Both the position numbers and the translations under genes were made by a program. Shown here piece by piece: positions 10,623-25,400 of a stretch of 64,000 nucleotides of DNA. The notes beneath the pieces are model-generated. The model was not told the origin of the DNA and made no database searches. It saw nothing but the letters and a program-made list of their open reading frames with translations. Positions within the stretch are counted from its first letter, which is position 1, and each line of letters opens with the position of its first letter. Source of the DNA: Zerene cesonia (Eukaryota; Arthropoda; Insecta; Lepidoptera; Pieridae); contig NC_052116.1 in assembly GCF_012273895.1 (NCBI RefSeq), forward strand, positions 5,828,001 to 5,892,000, read 5' to 3'.

Positions 10623-11917
10623 AGGCTTTTTACGTTGAATGTAATCCGTTTTCATAGAAAATCGAACAAAAGACCGCGTAATATACCATTTAGACATGGT
10701 TATTGCATTTTTAAACTGATAAGAAGAACATAGTGGAAAATTCATATATGCATTTAAATCGCAAATAACTTACTCATGCATAACATAGTTATGACTAACA
10801 AAAGTAATAGTTTTATCGCCTATTAAATAATATCAAATAATATTATTAAAAATTGCTATTAATACGATACTCTATTGTAATTAAATTAAAATATGTAAGC
10901 TTAATGAAATTGTTACTGACTTAATTTTATTGGAATACTAATAGGCTTTATATTAAATATCCGATTAATTAGAAAACATTATCGTTTATTTTTATTAACA
11001 AAGAGCTGCTTGGTACATTATATAGTATTATTTATACTTTTTTTGTTCTCATTCATAAAGTATATATGATATTGTTATGGCTATCTGCAAATTATAAACA
11101 AAAGCTCTCTTCAGAAGTACACTGCAACACACTCCTATCAAGTAAAATAATATTTATTACAACTTAAAAATAAAACAACCAATAATTATTTATTTATCTT
11201 TAATTGCAACAATTCATGGTAACTACATCACAGTAGGCAATAAGGCAAACTAAAACGACAATAACAATACTCAATAGAAATTAACACAGCAATTTCAACC
11301 TAGGCACAACAAGTGTTACAAATAAACATTTCACAAATAACAAATTGCGCCTTATTTGTATACCAAATGATGATCTGCATGCTACGAAGACATCCCGTGG
11401 AATGGTAAATTATTCGAAAACGGCTGAACAAGTAAAACTAATAGAATTCAGTCACACCTGAGTCGAGATTGTGTGCCAGATAAACAAGCTCACAACTTAG
11501 TTCGTCACAATTAAACTACACTATCTACTGAATTCTAACTAACTACATAAATATTACAAACTATCTACTATGTAAATCTTTACCTGCTATGCTTTGTTGA
11601 AGCTCTGTTTTCAACTTTCCACGCAAAAAGAGGGTAGTTGTAAGACGCCGATGTATGTGCATCTTTGTGTGGCATCGTAACTCTTGAACGTATGCACCGA
11701 TTTAGATTTTGGTCTGTTCTTTGTTTTGTTTAAAAAAAATCAGTCAAAGATACCCGACGTAACAAAATATCGGATTAAATATATTTTTTTTACAACTATG
11801 AGGGAGTAGTATTGGGATCAAATAAAAGAACGTGACTAATAGAATATTATACACTCAAATTCCAAACCAAGATAGTCAACACCAAAAACAGAGTCGGAGT
11901 CTTTCAATTAAATTTTG

Positions 11918-12221
11918 ACGTGACAACGTCTTAAATTAGGTTGCGGCTCGGAGTCACTCATGAAAAAGTGTAACGCCCGGTAACGTTACGATGAGTCACC
12001 GAACTATGATCGGTCCGCCGCGCGCGCAGCACTAGAGAATTAGGCGCATTGAATCGGCGCGTGCTTGTGTCTCTGTCTCTGTCTTTTTAGTAAACAAAAT
12101 ATATTTTTCTATAGTTAAAATTTGTGCAATTCTTATTTTCATTCAATTCCTTGTTCCTATTGTGCAATTTAATAATATTCATATCAATAAATATTCTACC
12201 GAGAAAAAGACGTTGTCACGT
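11918..12221. mobile_element. MITE-like element with 15-bp terminal inverted repeats
   Basis: ACGTGACAACGTCTT at 11918-11932 is repeated in perfect inverted form at 12207-12221. The roughly 300-bp interior is GC-richer than its flanks (for example GTCCGCCGCGCGCGCAGC near 12014) and has no long open frame. Size, inverted ends and lack of a transposase fit a non-autonomous DNA transposon. The short flanks AATTTTG and AAAATC do not show an obvious target duplication. The true ends may lie further out. Confidence 0.55.
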
Positions 12222-12719
12222 AAAATCTTCGCCCGTAAAACCGACTTTACAGGCAACCATTTTTATTATTTAATTATCTAGTTAAAGGTCGAAATTAGAG
12301 TAAGAGTTAACATATCTGTGCTTAAAGTGGAAACTGCATATTGATAAATTTACCAGTACATTTGAACAACGTTTATAGCAGCTTTAAACGATAAATAAAA
12401 TTATACGAAAATCAAAAATATGCAGAATGCTCAGTTGGTTTCATATACTTACTTGTGATTATAGACACACAAAATCTATTTTATTAATAAAATAAGAACA
12501 ACTGCTTCGAACGGGATTTCTAAGTAAATAATCTGCCAAATCTAAATAAAGGATTCGATGAAAAATTGATTAATTCCTTCTTTTCAATATGAACCAAAAC
12601 ATTCTAATGTACGTTAATTTATATTTTTTATAATTTTACACTTAAAATAAAACCAATACTGAAAAAATTAAATATTTTCTTATGCTATATAACATTCAAC
12701 AATGTGCTTGTGCTATTAA

Positions 12720-12859
12720 TCTATACTAATACTATAAAGCTGAAGTGTTTGTTTTCTCGGTTGGAACACGCTTATCTCAGGAACTCATGGACCGATATCA
12801 AAAATTATTTTACTGTTGGATATCACGGGCGAAGCCGGAGCGTATCGCTAGTGCATTTA
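12720..12859 (-). repeat. dispersed repeat, family C
   Basis: The TCTATACTAATACTATAAAG tail is at the left, with AAGCTGAAG, CACGCTTATCTCAGGAAC and TCACGGGCGAAGCCGG. The same order of blocks occurs at 48571-48724 and 53232-53412. Confidence 0.65.
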
Positions 12860-13303
12860 TATCACAAAAATCTAAACTATAAGTATGTATCACTGATCAC
12901 ACCAGTTTGTGGTACTGGGGGTATTCCTGAAAACAAAATAATTTATTTATTGTTTTTATTAAAGATATATTTCATTTAAAAGAAAGTTCACATATAATAT
13001 GCCTCTCTCAGTATTGTAAACATAGTAATTTGTTTATCAATTTATATATTCGATAATAACAACAGCACTTCCTCACAAATTTAATTAGCTGGTTCCGTCA
13101 TAAATTGATTCGTTAATTAAACAAAACATGATCCTCGCTCTAATGAGAATATTTAGTGGGGCTGTTTATTAATAACACACTTAGCATTTAAACTAAGCGT
13201 AAACTGAAGCCTATGTATCATATAAAATTACACGTAAAAACAATTGAAACAAACAAAATTATGTATTATGCATTTTTTCTACAATTTGTAAAAACATACT
13301 TAC

Positions 13304-13448
13304 TTAATATTAAGTTCCTTAACTGGTCACTATCACAGAACAATGGATCTTGTATCACATTCTCTAACTGGTCCCTTATAAAGGGTTTAGCGTCACACCA
13401 TAGTACGTGGCCACTGTGAGACCATTCTTGTACTAACATTTTGATGCT
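13304..13448 (-). CDS. SLC26 exon 10 (residues 544-591), end of STAS
   Basis: Acceptor TTATTTGCAG. SIKMLVQEWSHSGHVLWCDA and KPFIRDQLENVIQDPLFCDS form the C-terminal half of STAS. The donor AA|GTAAGTATG (phase 1) implies a further exon. If it is not used the frame continues SKYVFTNCRKNA and stops at 13266. Confidence 0.85.
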
Positions 13449-16400
13449 CTGCAAATAAGTTGATTACATTATTTATATGTATTATCATATAGGTATGTAC
13501 TTACTTAGGCCTTATAGGTCCATAGTAAAATGTTCATTCTAATTTTTGCTGACAATTCGTTTTTTTTTTCATTTCAGCCTTTTATCATGAGATAAAATTC
13601 AAGGCGCTACGTTTCTCATCCAGAAAATCTACGTTATTTGTGGTTGTATTTATTTTATTAGTATTTGACAATGTTAATTAATAGTTATATTTAAAATGGA
13701 ATAAATTCGATAGAAGTGATTCGTTTTCAGTTTTAGTTTTCAAAGTAGAAAAAAATGGAGCTAGTGTATTTTAGTACTCTCCCATTTTTAATCATTTTAA
13801 AATTTGATTCAATTTCTTACAGAAGTTATTAGAAACAAAACGATTAATATTCCTCACTCAGTTATTAAAAGCTATTAAATGAAAAAAGTTCAATACATTT
13901 GCATATTTTTCATTTCTACCTTAACCTAACCTCCTAAACCTACCTACCTTCAAAATAGTCAAATTTATTACATTAAACGACAAATGAGATGCAATAAACA
14001 AGTTTTTCCACATCAAGATCATAAATTGAACATTCCCAGTCTCCATTCGGAACGCATCCGTCGTGCGTGAATGAAACAAATTACAACAAATCCTTGTGAC
14101 ATCAGTGCACAACAGTTTGCAGCTCACCGTTTGTTATTTTAAACTGGAATTCCTTTAAAAAGCGCAACACGAAACAGCGTAGCAACGTAGCAAAGCACTA
14201 ATTTCATTTGCTTTTAGGCAGTTGACACGTTCACGTGGCCGGAAAACTGTTCGTGTTACACGTTCGCTTGCAAAAATATTGTTTTCATTATTTTTTTAAA
14301 TAAAATGTGTACTAGGGAGCGATTTCGATTGAGATTTGTATTTGAAAATTATATTAACAATTCTTCTATCTATTAAATTAAATCATATTATTAAATCAAT
14401 AATAGAATTGTTTTTATACACAATTACGATTGAATGTAGAAAATATCCCTACTTTATTGATTTACTTATGTCATTGTTAAGTAATATTTGCATTAAAATG
14501 TGATATATTATTATACTAATCATTTACATTTTGGCCAAATAAATCGCAAGTTTTCAGATAATCAAAAAGAATGCATTATTCATAGCCAAAAGCTGTACCT
14601 ACTTTATCTCCCCTCATTCGTGTAAAATATTAAATTTTGCACTGCGGACTTTTTATTAGAATCAAAGAGTTTTAACGCGTAAATTTTTATACAACGTGTT
14701 TTCGGAATAGCTTGCCTATTTCAAAAGCTAATTTTTATACCACTAACGCAGTGAATATAAACAACGGCGTCGGGTAAAGTTAAACACGACTGCTAACGAG
14801 ACGACCGTGTTTTTCTTCCTTTTTTACACTAGAAACCCTGATTAAGTAAAAATAACTACTCCTAGCTACAAAAGAAAGCCAACGTATTGTTAGCTTTATA
14901 AACGAGGTTTTTGTAATGTTAATAGAAAGCTAATGGAAACAACGAGAAAGTGCACTATAAAAACACGATAAACAAAATTTATGTTTAATTTCATTCAGCG
15001 AGTTTGTAATAACGTTGAGGCACTGAGTAAAGGATGGAGACAAATGGGAATCATTGAGTTTAAAGGTCTTACATGGATCAAAATTTATGTTGATCAGTTT
15101 TCTTTCATGTTTCCCTTGGAAATAATAGTAATAGTGTCTTGATAATGTCCTGAGTTTGTCCCCCGTATCGGACATTGGTACTTCACAACCGAAATACTGG
15201 CCATCAACCATGTTATTTGTAACATATTTATTTATACCATTTATAATTTAACATTTTTAACAGCCAGTCAATAGTACCAGGATAACCGAACATTGCTCGA
15301 TTATCTTTTCATAAATACTAGAAATGAATCCTAACTAAACCTTTTTATCGTCCCCGGAACCCCTTCCCTGCGTAGTGCGTGCTATCTACTATAAACCTAA
15401 AAATAAATTGCAGCCGGTTATTACATTGACGTGTGATTGCACATCACACACACGTCAATATGTTTAATAAGTATCCATGATTTAATAAGAATATCAATAA
15501 AAAGCATTTGTTTCGTTTCCAGTTTATATAACAAATTGTATATATTAAAGCAGAGTATCATTTTCTAAAACAGGTCGTATTGGATAGTGATAAAATATTA
15601 TAATCCGAACAATGTGAATAGCCGAGTCAATACACGATAACCGCGCACGACAAAATTGGCTTTCGCGAATCGCAAATAATTCAGCGTTACAATGCAAATT
15701 GAAAACTAGTATAATAATCATGTAGTATGCCGTAAACATCAGTTTAATTCAGGCCACCGCAGACCACGTCAAATCACATACAATGTTGATATTGAAACCG
15801 CAGCGTTGGCTTAAATATCTCTGTTATATCGTAAACGAGGGGCAATGTTGCAGCCGCTCTCCTAACCGCTTTTATACGAAAATGAAGGCTCGCAAAAATT
15901 ACGCTATTTACGCTTAAAACGAATATGACATTACTGTAAGAGCTATATTATCTATTATTACATAATATTTAGTGTCTGAATAGTTGTATGAAGGCAAAAC
16001 AATACACACGCAACTTCTGTATTATACAAAATTTGAGAAGTCTGTCTTATCTGCGCCTTTTTACCAAAATAGTTCACATTTAATAATAATATTTAACTAA
16101 TTACACTACATTAATCACAATTTCACCTTTTTAATCGACACCATTAAGACGCCTCATTGTTATTTACGTAATCATTAAACTAACATATTAATTTTATGAA
16201 TCGGAATTATATACAAATCTTATAAGCATTGTTTACAATTTTTCATTCTTACATTGCCTTAAATATCTTTAATATTGTATAACACAAAAACAACATTATC
16301 TAAGGAATCATACATTAGATACATTGTTTACATTTATACGTATTTAATTTTATTTTATGATTCATTTGCTATTCCCATTCATTCATCTCTAACATGATTA

Positions 16401-19400
16401 ATTAACTATTTCAGTTTATGATATTCAAGCCTAATTAAATTTTCATAATGATCGTTTCATTCGGATAATAAAGTTTAATTAATATTTTAATAAATACAGA
16501 TGTAAATATTTTGCTGTGCCACAGATATATTCAAATTGCGTACCTATATTGAGAGGAAAAGTCTCAAATATATAAGGATATTGAAAAAAAAAACAAATTA
16601 ATGCTATAAAGCAAAAAATTAAAACATATGAGGTTTGAATATTTTTGTAAGGTAAAATTGTTCGAACTAATGCTTATCATCGCGCAAACCATATCAGTAA
16701 TGGGAAGGTTCGCGTTGTACTAACTCCAGCGAGTGAAGCCGACCCATTAACATCACAAGCAATGCTCGACGGTGAAATTGCAGCCTGCGGAAAAATTTTC
16801 TTTTTCCATTCTTTAAACAGCGAGCATTATTAATGGTTAAACCTCTTTGTACGATTGGAATATTCAGTAAAACTGAGTTACTACTAAGTTGCGCGGCAAA
16901 ACCGCAAACTAAGCATCTCAATGATTCAGCAATATATTCTACAATCTTGCTTTTGGCGGCGCTACCGACCATTTCTCATATTTCACTCACTATCAGATAT
17001 TACTCGTATAATTCCTTTTAAATTTATATCCGCTTTAGAATTCCGTGAGCTTTATTGTTGTCGAACATCTGCTTTCAAATGTTATGCAAATTATTTTATT
17101 CTTATGCGCTTTATTTTCACCCATGGATGAACAATGAACATTAAAACCGCATTTTATATTCAATAATAACAGAATGTTTTGTACTGTATTCATAACTTTG
17201 AAAATTGTTATTCAATACTTTCTAGGTACCCGTTATAAACCTACATTGTGAAGATTATATTATTCAGTTTAAATAATAACAAAGGAAAATATTAACAATT
17301 AAACGAAATTGAAAACATATTAACGAAATTTAATAACACAATTGAGAATAATCATAGTACTAATAAAGAGATCAAAATTGACTAAAATTACACACAACAT
17401 CAAAGACTAACATATTCTAAGTAGGTATACGAAATAGTTAACTTACTTGTAAGAACGTAAAGTCGACCCGCGTGAGGGCATCACAGTAAATAATCAGTAT
17501 TCTGGGCCAGACCCTTGGCTCCATAGCTAAAGTCCCGTTCGGGACAAGGGAAGTGGGTGAAACCGTTACAATTTCCACTGCACTCGGTTCCACGTCATAG
17601 TTCTTGAGTGAAATTAACTTTGAGCGAACTCTTTCAGCGCTAGCGAAGTGCAACCCACCGATTGGATGCATTGCGTAGTGAGGTGGGAGATTGCCGTCCT
17701 GGAATATATGAGCTGTATGAAAGTCTATTCAAAATTAGAATATTTAAATAATTCTTTAGATAGTATTAATGTAGAGTAGTTATTGCTCTATATTAATATG
17801 TAGACAGTTTCACAACGCAGCTAGACAACACAAAGTTGACTCTAACAAAGTTTAAGCTACCATCTCCTCAAATCTAACTAAATACAAATATATCTTGATC
17901 AACGTCTTGTGATCAAAATCACATAAAAACAAATAAATATAAACATCATACTATACGTTTAGAAAAGTTAGCATACTTTTTTAATTAACTTTCAAATATT
18001 TATATTGATAAATTTAAATTTAATTATCAGTTTTCCAAAAACTAGTTTGATGTAAAAAACACAAACAATATTTTGAAATAACAAAAACGTTCGTGTGGGC
18101 GTGGAATAAAGTTTAAAATAGGTGAGAGCAATAAACTCACGTTAACGAATCGGATATCCAACGTCGGCCGCGACTGATAGTAAAGCAACAGTAGTACATC
18201 AATGGCCACCCCGCATCCCAGGCCCACTTCTATTCCGAGTAAAAGGCAGCAGATGAATGTACCCACTAAGGGTATTAAATCCAATCCTAAAGATGTAATA
18301 AATCTTGTATGGTTTTAAAAATAAATAGCTCTTAAGCTAATTACTAGAATTTTCTGTGGCATCGAGCTTAGCAGTGGTTTTTACAGGTGCAATGAAATGG
18401 TTTGTATGTATTTTCTTTAAATATCTTATGAATTCGATGACAAATATAAGTATAACTCTAAAAACAATAAAAAATTACTATCACTATGTATATGAAAAAA
18501 CACCAGATAAATCTCATAGTATTTGATGTTTTAAATCTCTAGTATATCTAAGTAAATCGAAATGCACACTAAGTATTATGTTTTAACTTAATGTTTATGT
18601 GATGCTTTTTTACTATCAGAATTTAATGTAACGTCTTTTTTTTTTAATCTTTTGGTTGGGGGAAACCCACGAGTGTTCCGTCGAACCGCTTTTGTGGGAG
18701 GGCCACGGATGCTGGTAAGTATTCGTCCGGGCCAAGAGAATTTAATGTAAGTACCTACAACTTTTTATTAAGGAATATAATATAGATCCAAATGATGAAA
18801 TGGAAATAACTAAGTTATTTGTGTTTAAATAAAATGTAATAGTTCATTTAAATTGGTGTAAATCTGTAATTACGTTTACAAAATATCAAAGAAGCTAATT
18901 AACATAAGGCTAAAATGATGTTCATTTAGATTTTGTTATAACTCTTTATTAAATGTGGTACACAAGTTAAACCTTTTTTCATCAGCAAACTCACATGTTT
19001 ATTCAAAGAATTGCCCATTGAAGTAAAGCAATCGATACGTTCCTTTAGGAAAATATTTGACTGGCGTAAATAATTTACGATGTGGTATCGTGTAACCGTG
19101 GGCACACGGGGATCCAAATTTAATGAGACAGAAATAACGTTGTACCCGTAATTTTACAAGGTATGTAATGTTCACTATGTAATTAGGTGTTTAGTAATAT
19201 TATTCAACGAAAATTTCTAAATAGGTATTTTTATAATGACAGAGATTTTTTAAGAAGACATATGTAAATCTAAATTTTACATTTTGTTGAGTAACGAAAA
19301 AGAACTTATTTTTAACTACCTAGTCTTGCCATAAATATTGTAATAAAGAAAAAAGAAAATTGTTAACTGCAAATAACATTTATTACTTNNNNNNNNNNNN

Positions 19401-22400
19401 NNNNNNNNNNNNNNNNNNNNNNNNNNNNNNNNNNNNNNNNNNNNNNNNNNNNNNNNNNNNNNNNNNNNNNNNNNNNNNNNNNNNNNNNNNNNNNNNNNNN
19501 NNNNNNNNNNNNNNNNNNNNNNNNNNNNNNNNNNNNNNNNNNNNNNNNNNNNNNNNNNNNNNNNNNNNNNNNNNNNNNNNNNNNNNNNNNNNNNNNNNNN
19601 NNNNNNNNNNNNNNNNNNNNNNNNNNNNNNNNNNNNNNNNNNNNNNNNNNNNNNNNNNNNNNNNNNNNNNNNNNNNNNNNNNNNNNNNNNNNNNNNNNNN
19701 NNNNNNNNNNNNNNNNNNNNNNNNNNNNNNNNNNNNNNNNNNNNNNNNNNNNNNNNNNNNNNNNNNNNNNNNNNNNNNNNNNNNNNNNNNNNNNNNNNNN
19801 NNNNNNNNNNNNNNNNNNNNNNNNNNNNNNNNNNNNNNNNNNNNNNNNNNNNNNNNNNNNNNNNNNNNNNNNNNNNNNNNNNNNNNNNNNNNNNNNNNNN
19901 NNNNNNNNNNNNNNNNNNNNNNNNNNNNNNNNNNNNNNNNNNNNNNNNNNNNNNNNNNNNNNNNNNNNNNNNNNNNNNNNNNNNNNNNNNNNNNNNNNNN
20001 NNNNNNNNNNNNNNNNNNNNNNNNNNNNNNNNNNNNNNNNNNNNNNNNNNNNNNNNNNNNNNNNNNNNNNNNNNNNNNNNNNNNNNNNNNNNNNNNNNNN
20101 NNNNNNNNNNNNNNNNNNNNNNNNNNNNNNNNNNNNNNNNNNNNNNNNNNNNNNNNNNNNNNNNNNNNNNNNNNNNNNNNNNNNNNNNNNNNNNNNNNNN
20201 NNNNNNNNNNNNNNNNNNNNNNNNNNNNNNNNNNNNNNNNNNNNNNNNNNNNNNNNNNNNNNNNNNNNNNNNNNNNNNNNNNNNNNNNNNNNNNNNNNNN
20301 NNNNNNNNNNNNNNNNNNNNNNNNNNNNNNNNNNNNNNNNNNNNNNNNNNNNNNNNNNNNNNNNNNNNNNNNNNNNNNNNNNNNNNNNAGATTCGAAATT
20401 CAAATGTAATATTTTTTTATAATTAAGTGTAACAGTATTTATGGCCAGACTAAGTATTTAACAACAAAAACAAAATGCTATATTTTTTTGGTTCGTTATT
20501 AACCACATAACCAATTATTCAATTAAATTATATTTTTTTTTACTTCATAAATATAGTAAAACATATGAATAAAATAAAATAAATGAAATATCCTTTCGTG
20601 TAAGGATTAAAAATAACAAATCAGAAAATGCAAAGACGTCAGCCATCGTCACGCAGGCTGATTTAAAATGACACCCGACATGCTTCGTAGCCCATATAAT
20701 ATACCGCATCATTGACTTTGAAAAAAAATTGTCCTTTCTTTGAAAGTCTGAATAATATGTTATTACTGAAAATAATTATTGTTTCAAAATTTCAAGGAAT
20801 CAAGGAAACCTCTTGGAAACTCTAACTCAAAATTCTAAATAGTTTTCTTCATACGCTTATATAGCACTTTTAATTCAATCGTGCGAATTAGGTACATGTT
20901 TGAAAAAAGAAAACTAGTAACATCTATATCATCAAACATTAATAACTACAAATGTGTTCGTCATAAGAATATAAGTTTAATGTCATTTTTTACGACTAGA
21001 CGCTCGTCCTAGCTCAAACCGTGATAAAAATAAAACGAAATATGCCTACCACCACAGAAAACTTACTGTTCTATAAGTGAATTTTTTTTTTAAATCGGTT
21101 TAGCAGATCTACAGCTTACCCCTTACAACATCAATAACTCATATATTCCCAAACTTATAATAATATGTGCATAGATATTAAAACATTTCATTTATGTAAG
21201 TTTGTTCATCGTAATGAACCTATCAAATAGATAAACTTTTCCAAAAAATAAAACACTAAATTAAATTGTCCGTTTTGATTTTTGAACAAAAAGTGGAACT
21301 TCATTAAAAATATGTAGAAGCAGTTTAGAGCTAAGGTGTTAGATAATGCCTAGTAACAACTACAAATACTTTTCTAATATCATGAGCCTATAATATCTGT
21401 TAACACTTCTGAGGCACGAACCTCCTATGAGGGTCAGGCCATAGTCCGCCACGATGGCCAAGTGCAGGTAAGCAGATGTCACATGTCGTCGAACTTTTGA
21501 CTCTCGGACATGAAATGAAACCACCTGACGATGTTTTCCTTTACGATTTCGAGTTGTGGTGATGTTAACCACATGCCCAGAAATTCCCAGATTCATAAAT
21601 CGAAAATTTATGTACTGCAATAGATTATATCAGAATGTGCAGGGAATTCTAATGCAATTTTTATTAAAGTATGTAAAGAATACACAATATGACTCGCATT
21701 AAATAATTCTAGTCGGAATATTTCAGAACGAAATTAAGTCAGATTTGTAGTCACCCATAGCATTTTATGCAGCTTGAAGTTTATTCACAATATAGCGTCA
21801 TGCCGCCGAGCAGCAGACTAATACGTTACAGACTACATACTTCACTTTATGAACCGTTTTATTTATTTTCTTTTAGCCCTGGTATTTAGTTAAATATACA
21901 GTTTTTTAATTAGTTAGAGTTAGAAGTAAAATTTAAATAATGCAAAGTGACAATATTTTTGATATTTCACTGATGCTTAGTCTATAACAATTGTTATTAG
22001 TTCATAAATAATTAGGTATATTTGTCTGTTATCTTTGTAAATTTTTACCATTTTCCATGTGCCTTAGTTACTCTTAGGACTAAGGCGAATTTATTGAAGA
22101 TAATGTTTTTTGGGTATTAATGTGTATTTAGAAGTTATTAACCACTCCTTTTTACACAGTCGGTTAAAAATGAGAATAATTTCGTAGAACTTATCACAAA
22201 ACCATCTCGTTCAAAGTAACAGTCAAACAAAATTAACTTCGAAGCTACGATGCCACAGACGCGCAATTTTACTACAGGCGCTTACATTTCTATTTAAATC
22301 TGTTAAATTATATACAATATTATAACGATAATTGATTTTACTTTTAAGTTGATAATGTAATAAAATTAAATCTAAAATGTGATTAAGACCATGATTTAAC

Positions 22401-25400
22401 TGAAACTTTAATTGCCTTCCGTTATTTTGTGTAAAATAGTAACATTATTTTATACTTATCTATAAAATTCATAAAAATAATATAATTTTTAAATATTATC
22501 CATATTTAAAGCGGATTACAGTTAAGATCTATTTATTCAAAACGAATCTTGCAGTTCAAAAATATGAACGAAACCACCATAAAATAACTCTAGTTTTATT
22601 ACAAATAATAATATTTATACTTACTGTTGGTCTTCCACAGTTTCTTCAATATATCCAAATCGACCATATGCAATACAGCACAAACTATAACAGCTGCTAA
22701 AGCAGCTCTTGGTATAAAATAGAAATATGGAGTAAGAAGTCCTAATGTTAGCAATACGACCATACCTGAGAAAAATATACGCATGTATTTATTTGTAATG
22801 TTTTATAAATTACATGTTTACATATGATATGATTCCCGATCGTTTTGTTTTTTAATAATCTATTAAACAATATGAAGAATTATTTGTGGAGCCGATGTTT
22901 TGTTCATTTGTCCAATAATAAGTTATCATAATATAAAAAGTAATAGTTAATCATAATATAAAAACTTTAAACTAAACTATGATAGAGGAAGTATTATAAA
23001 AACATATAAATAGCTTTACTCAGTGAAAACATTAGATCCAATTTTATTTCACAACTCTATTTAAATCACAAGAAGCAAGACAAAAACTTTTCATTTATTT
23101 TGCATAGAACTCTTTCAAGATATGTCTATGATATCAAACTTTGCTTCTTAAGATAACAAAGCTGTAGATTTTCAACTTAGCGTCAGAATAGAGACTAGTT
23201 CAAAAGAGTATTCGTATATCAAAAATTCAAAAGCCAGTGCGACAGTAAACTATGTTGAAAACTTTTTGATTTATGTAGCCCCTACGGCCTCGCTTCCGTA
23301 TATAGAGCACTTATTTCGACATGAATAATTTCACTTCCAACCCATTTAACATATTATATATGTTTTACATTTATAAGAACGCGTAAATCGAGCGACAGCT
23401 GCTCCTGAACATAAATTACAATGCCTAAAAGAATAACTGAGGACTGTTTCACAACTTTGTGTATTACTTCAATCACATAGGTATATAATATCATTTCTTC
23501 TGAATCAGCTTTCTCGCTTACAACGTCTGTCTCTTTTAGTATATTATATCTTAAATAACAAATTAAATGAGACTCCAAATAGACAATTTTTGTGTAATCG
23601 AACATGTATTATTAAATACAGTCCAATGAAATTTTAAGTAATTTATGTATCAATAAGTCCTGTTACAATAAATAAAGTACTATAAAGTGATACTTACCCG
23701 TATAAAATCCAGCCGCAGGAGTCCTAACCCCCGACGCATCGCTCACAGCGCTTCGCGTAAAAGATCCATTCACTGGGAACGAGCGGAAGAACGAACCAAT
23801 AATATTGCAAATGCCTAGAGCAACTATCTCTTGAGTCGCGTCCAACGCTTTGCCTTTCGCTGAAATTTATTCAAGAGACAAAACTTTGTTAAATTGCCTC
23901 CTCTTTAGATCCTTCTTAAGATTTCAACCGAGCCAAACTGTCAAGTACTTATCGTTACAAAAGCAATTAACGTGACATCACGTAGCGAGGCTGTTGCAAG
24001 CGTAATTCTGACAGCAAACATTGCCGACCGATAAATAGAATTACATATCTCATTATCGTCTACTTTATACTTCCAAGTAGTAATATTTTTGTTAGAAAAT
24101 CTACAAGCAAATTAAACACGCCACCTCATAATTATATTCACGCCCACGATAATATGGAATTCAAATATTGCTCGCCTAATATTATCTCGGTTTAAATTTC
24201 TTAAGCACACATAAATAAATAACCACGAATGTTTGAAAAGCGTAGAGCTTTGAATTCATACGTTTAATTTTACTTATACTCTGTATTTAAATTACATTAC
24301 ACACAGTGTGTTTTTCAAATGACACAATATGATTTAAAAGATTTGTTCATTAACAGGTTTTGTCTTCACTAGCTATAAAGGCTTCAAACATCGCTCAGCA
24401 CGGCACGATTCGCGGCAGAAGAACAAAGCATTTCTAAGGCTTCTCACAATATAATAACATGTGTTTTATGAACAATGAACATCATTCAAATTCATATTTT
24501 CATCGTGCCTGAACAAAACGGCCATTTTTCAGTTTCAGATGAATTATTTCCACTGTCACGTCATAATATGTCGGATAATGCCGTGAATATTGCAATATCA
24601 TAGTTTGCAATATACGTATGAGAATAGTGAACGCTTGTCGACAAGCCACTGTAACGTAATGCAGTTCTAGATAATGCATTATAGAAGCTGTCTTATTGCT
24701 GTTGCGATACTAGCGTCTTATGGGTATGTTGTCTTGCTAAATGTGCTTTTGGGACGATGTATGCGAAACATTTTAGTAATATACTGTGACTGCATTCAAC
24801 TTGATATGATTGATATTGTTATATTGGAATATGCACTGAAGACGCTTGAATTAACAACGTATTTATATCGCAATGTTAATTTCATATTAATAATTACAAC
24901 AAGATGAATAATTAATAATTTTCTTTTATATTGTACAATTGGTTTAACATTGATATTTGTAGCATGCAGTAGCAGAAATATCGTAACATTGATGTTTGGC
25001 TCTGTACAAAACATAGAACCTACAACATTTTTATATAAACTTATAACACATATTTGGTACAGCATATTGGCGCATATTAATCTAGTATTCGCCCTACTTC
25101 CTTTGATTTCTCCGCGTACAGATTTATGAAAAAATTATTCATTGTAATATAAAATATAAACATCAAAGCCTAACAATTCTTGAAAAGTACTAATAAGCAA
25201 TATCAATTATATTAGAAATATATAAACGTGAGCAATTCATTTTTTATATTCTGAATCAATAATGGATAATAAATTAAGATTAATTTATTTTCCGTAACGG
25301 ACAAGTTGAAAATAAAAATGCATTAATAAGATGAAAAAGCGTGACATTTTTGTTCACTTTATACTTCATACTATCCGGATTTTAATTTAAGTGTTTGATG

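Larger units (their letters stand above)
10623..13303. other. intergenic between the transporter 3' end and I29 gene 3
   Basis: AT-rich with no recognised gene. It holds an element with 15-bp terminal inverted repeats (11918-12221), a repeat of the family C type (12720-12859), and presumably the transporter's 3' UTR or a small last exon near 13304. Confidence 0.5.

Noticed and set aside
19360..20409. Long open frames on both strands made mostly of X
   Set aside because: They are stop-free only because they cross 1000-N gaps. The same applies to the frames over 33613-34707, 37340-38559 and 40976-42228, except that the true SLC26 exon 2 is embedded in one of them.
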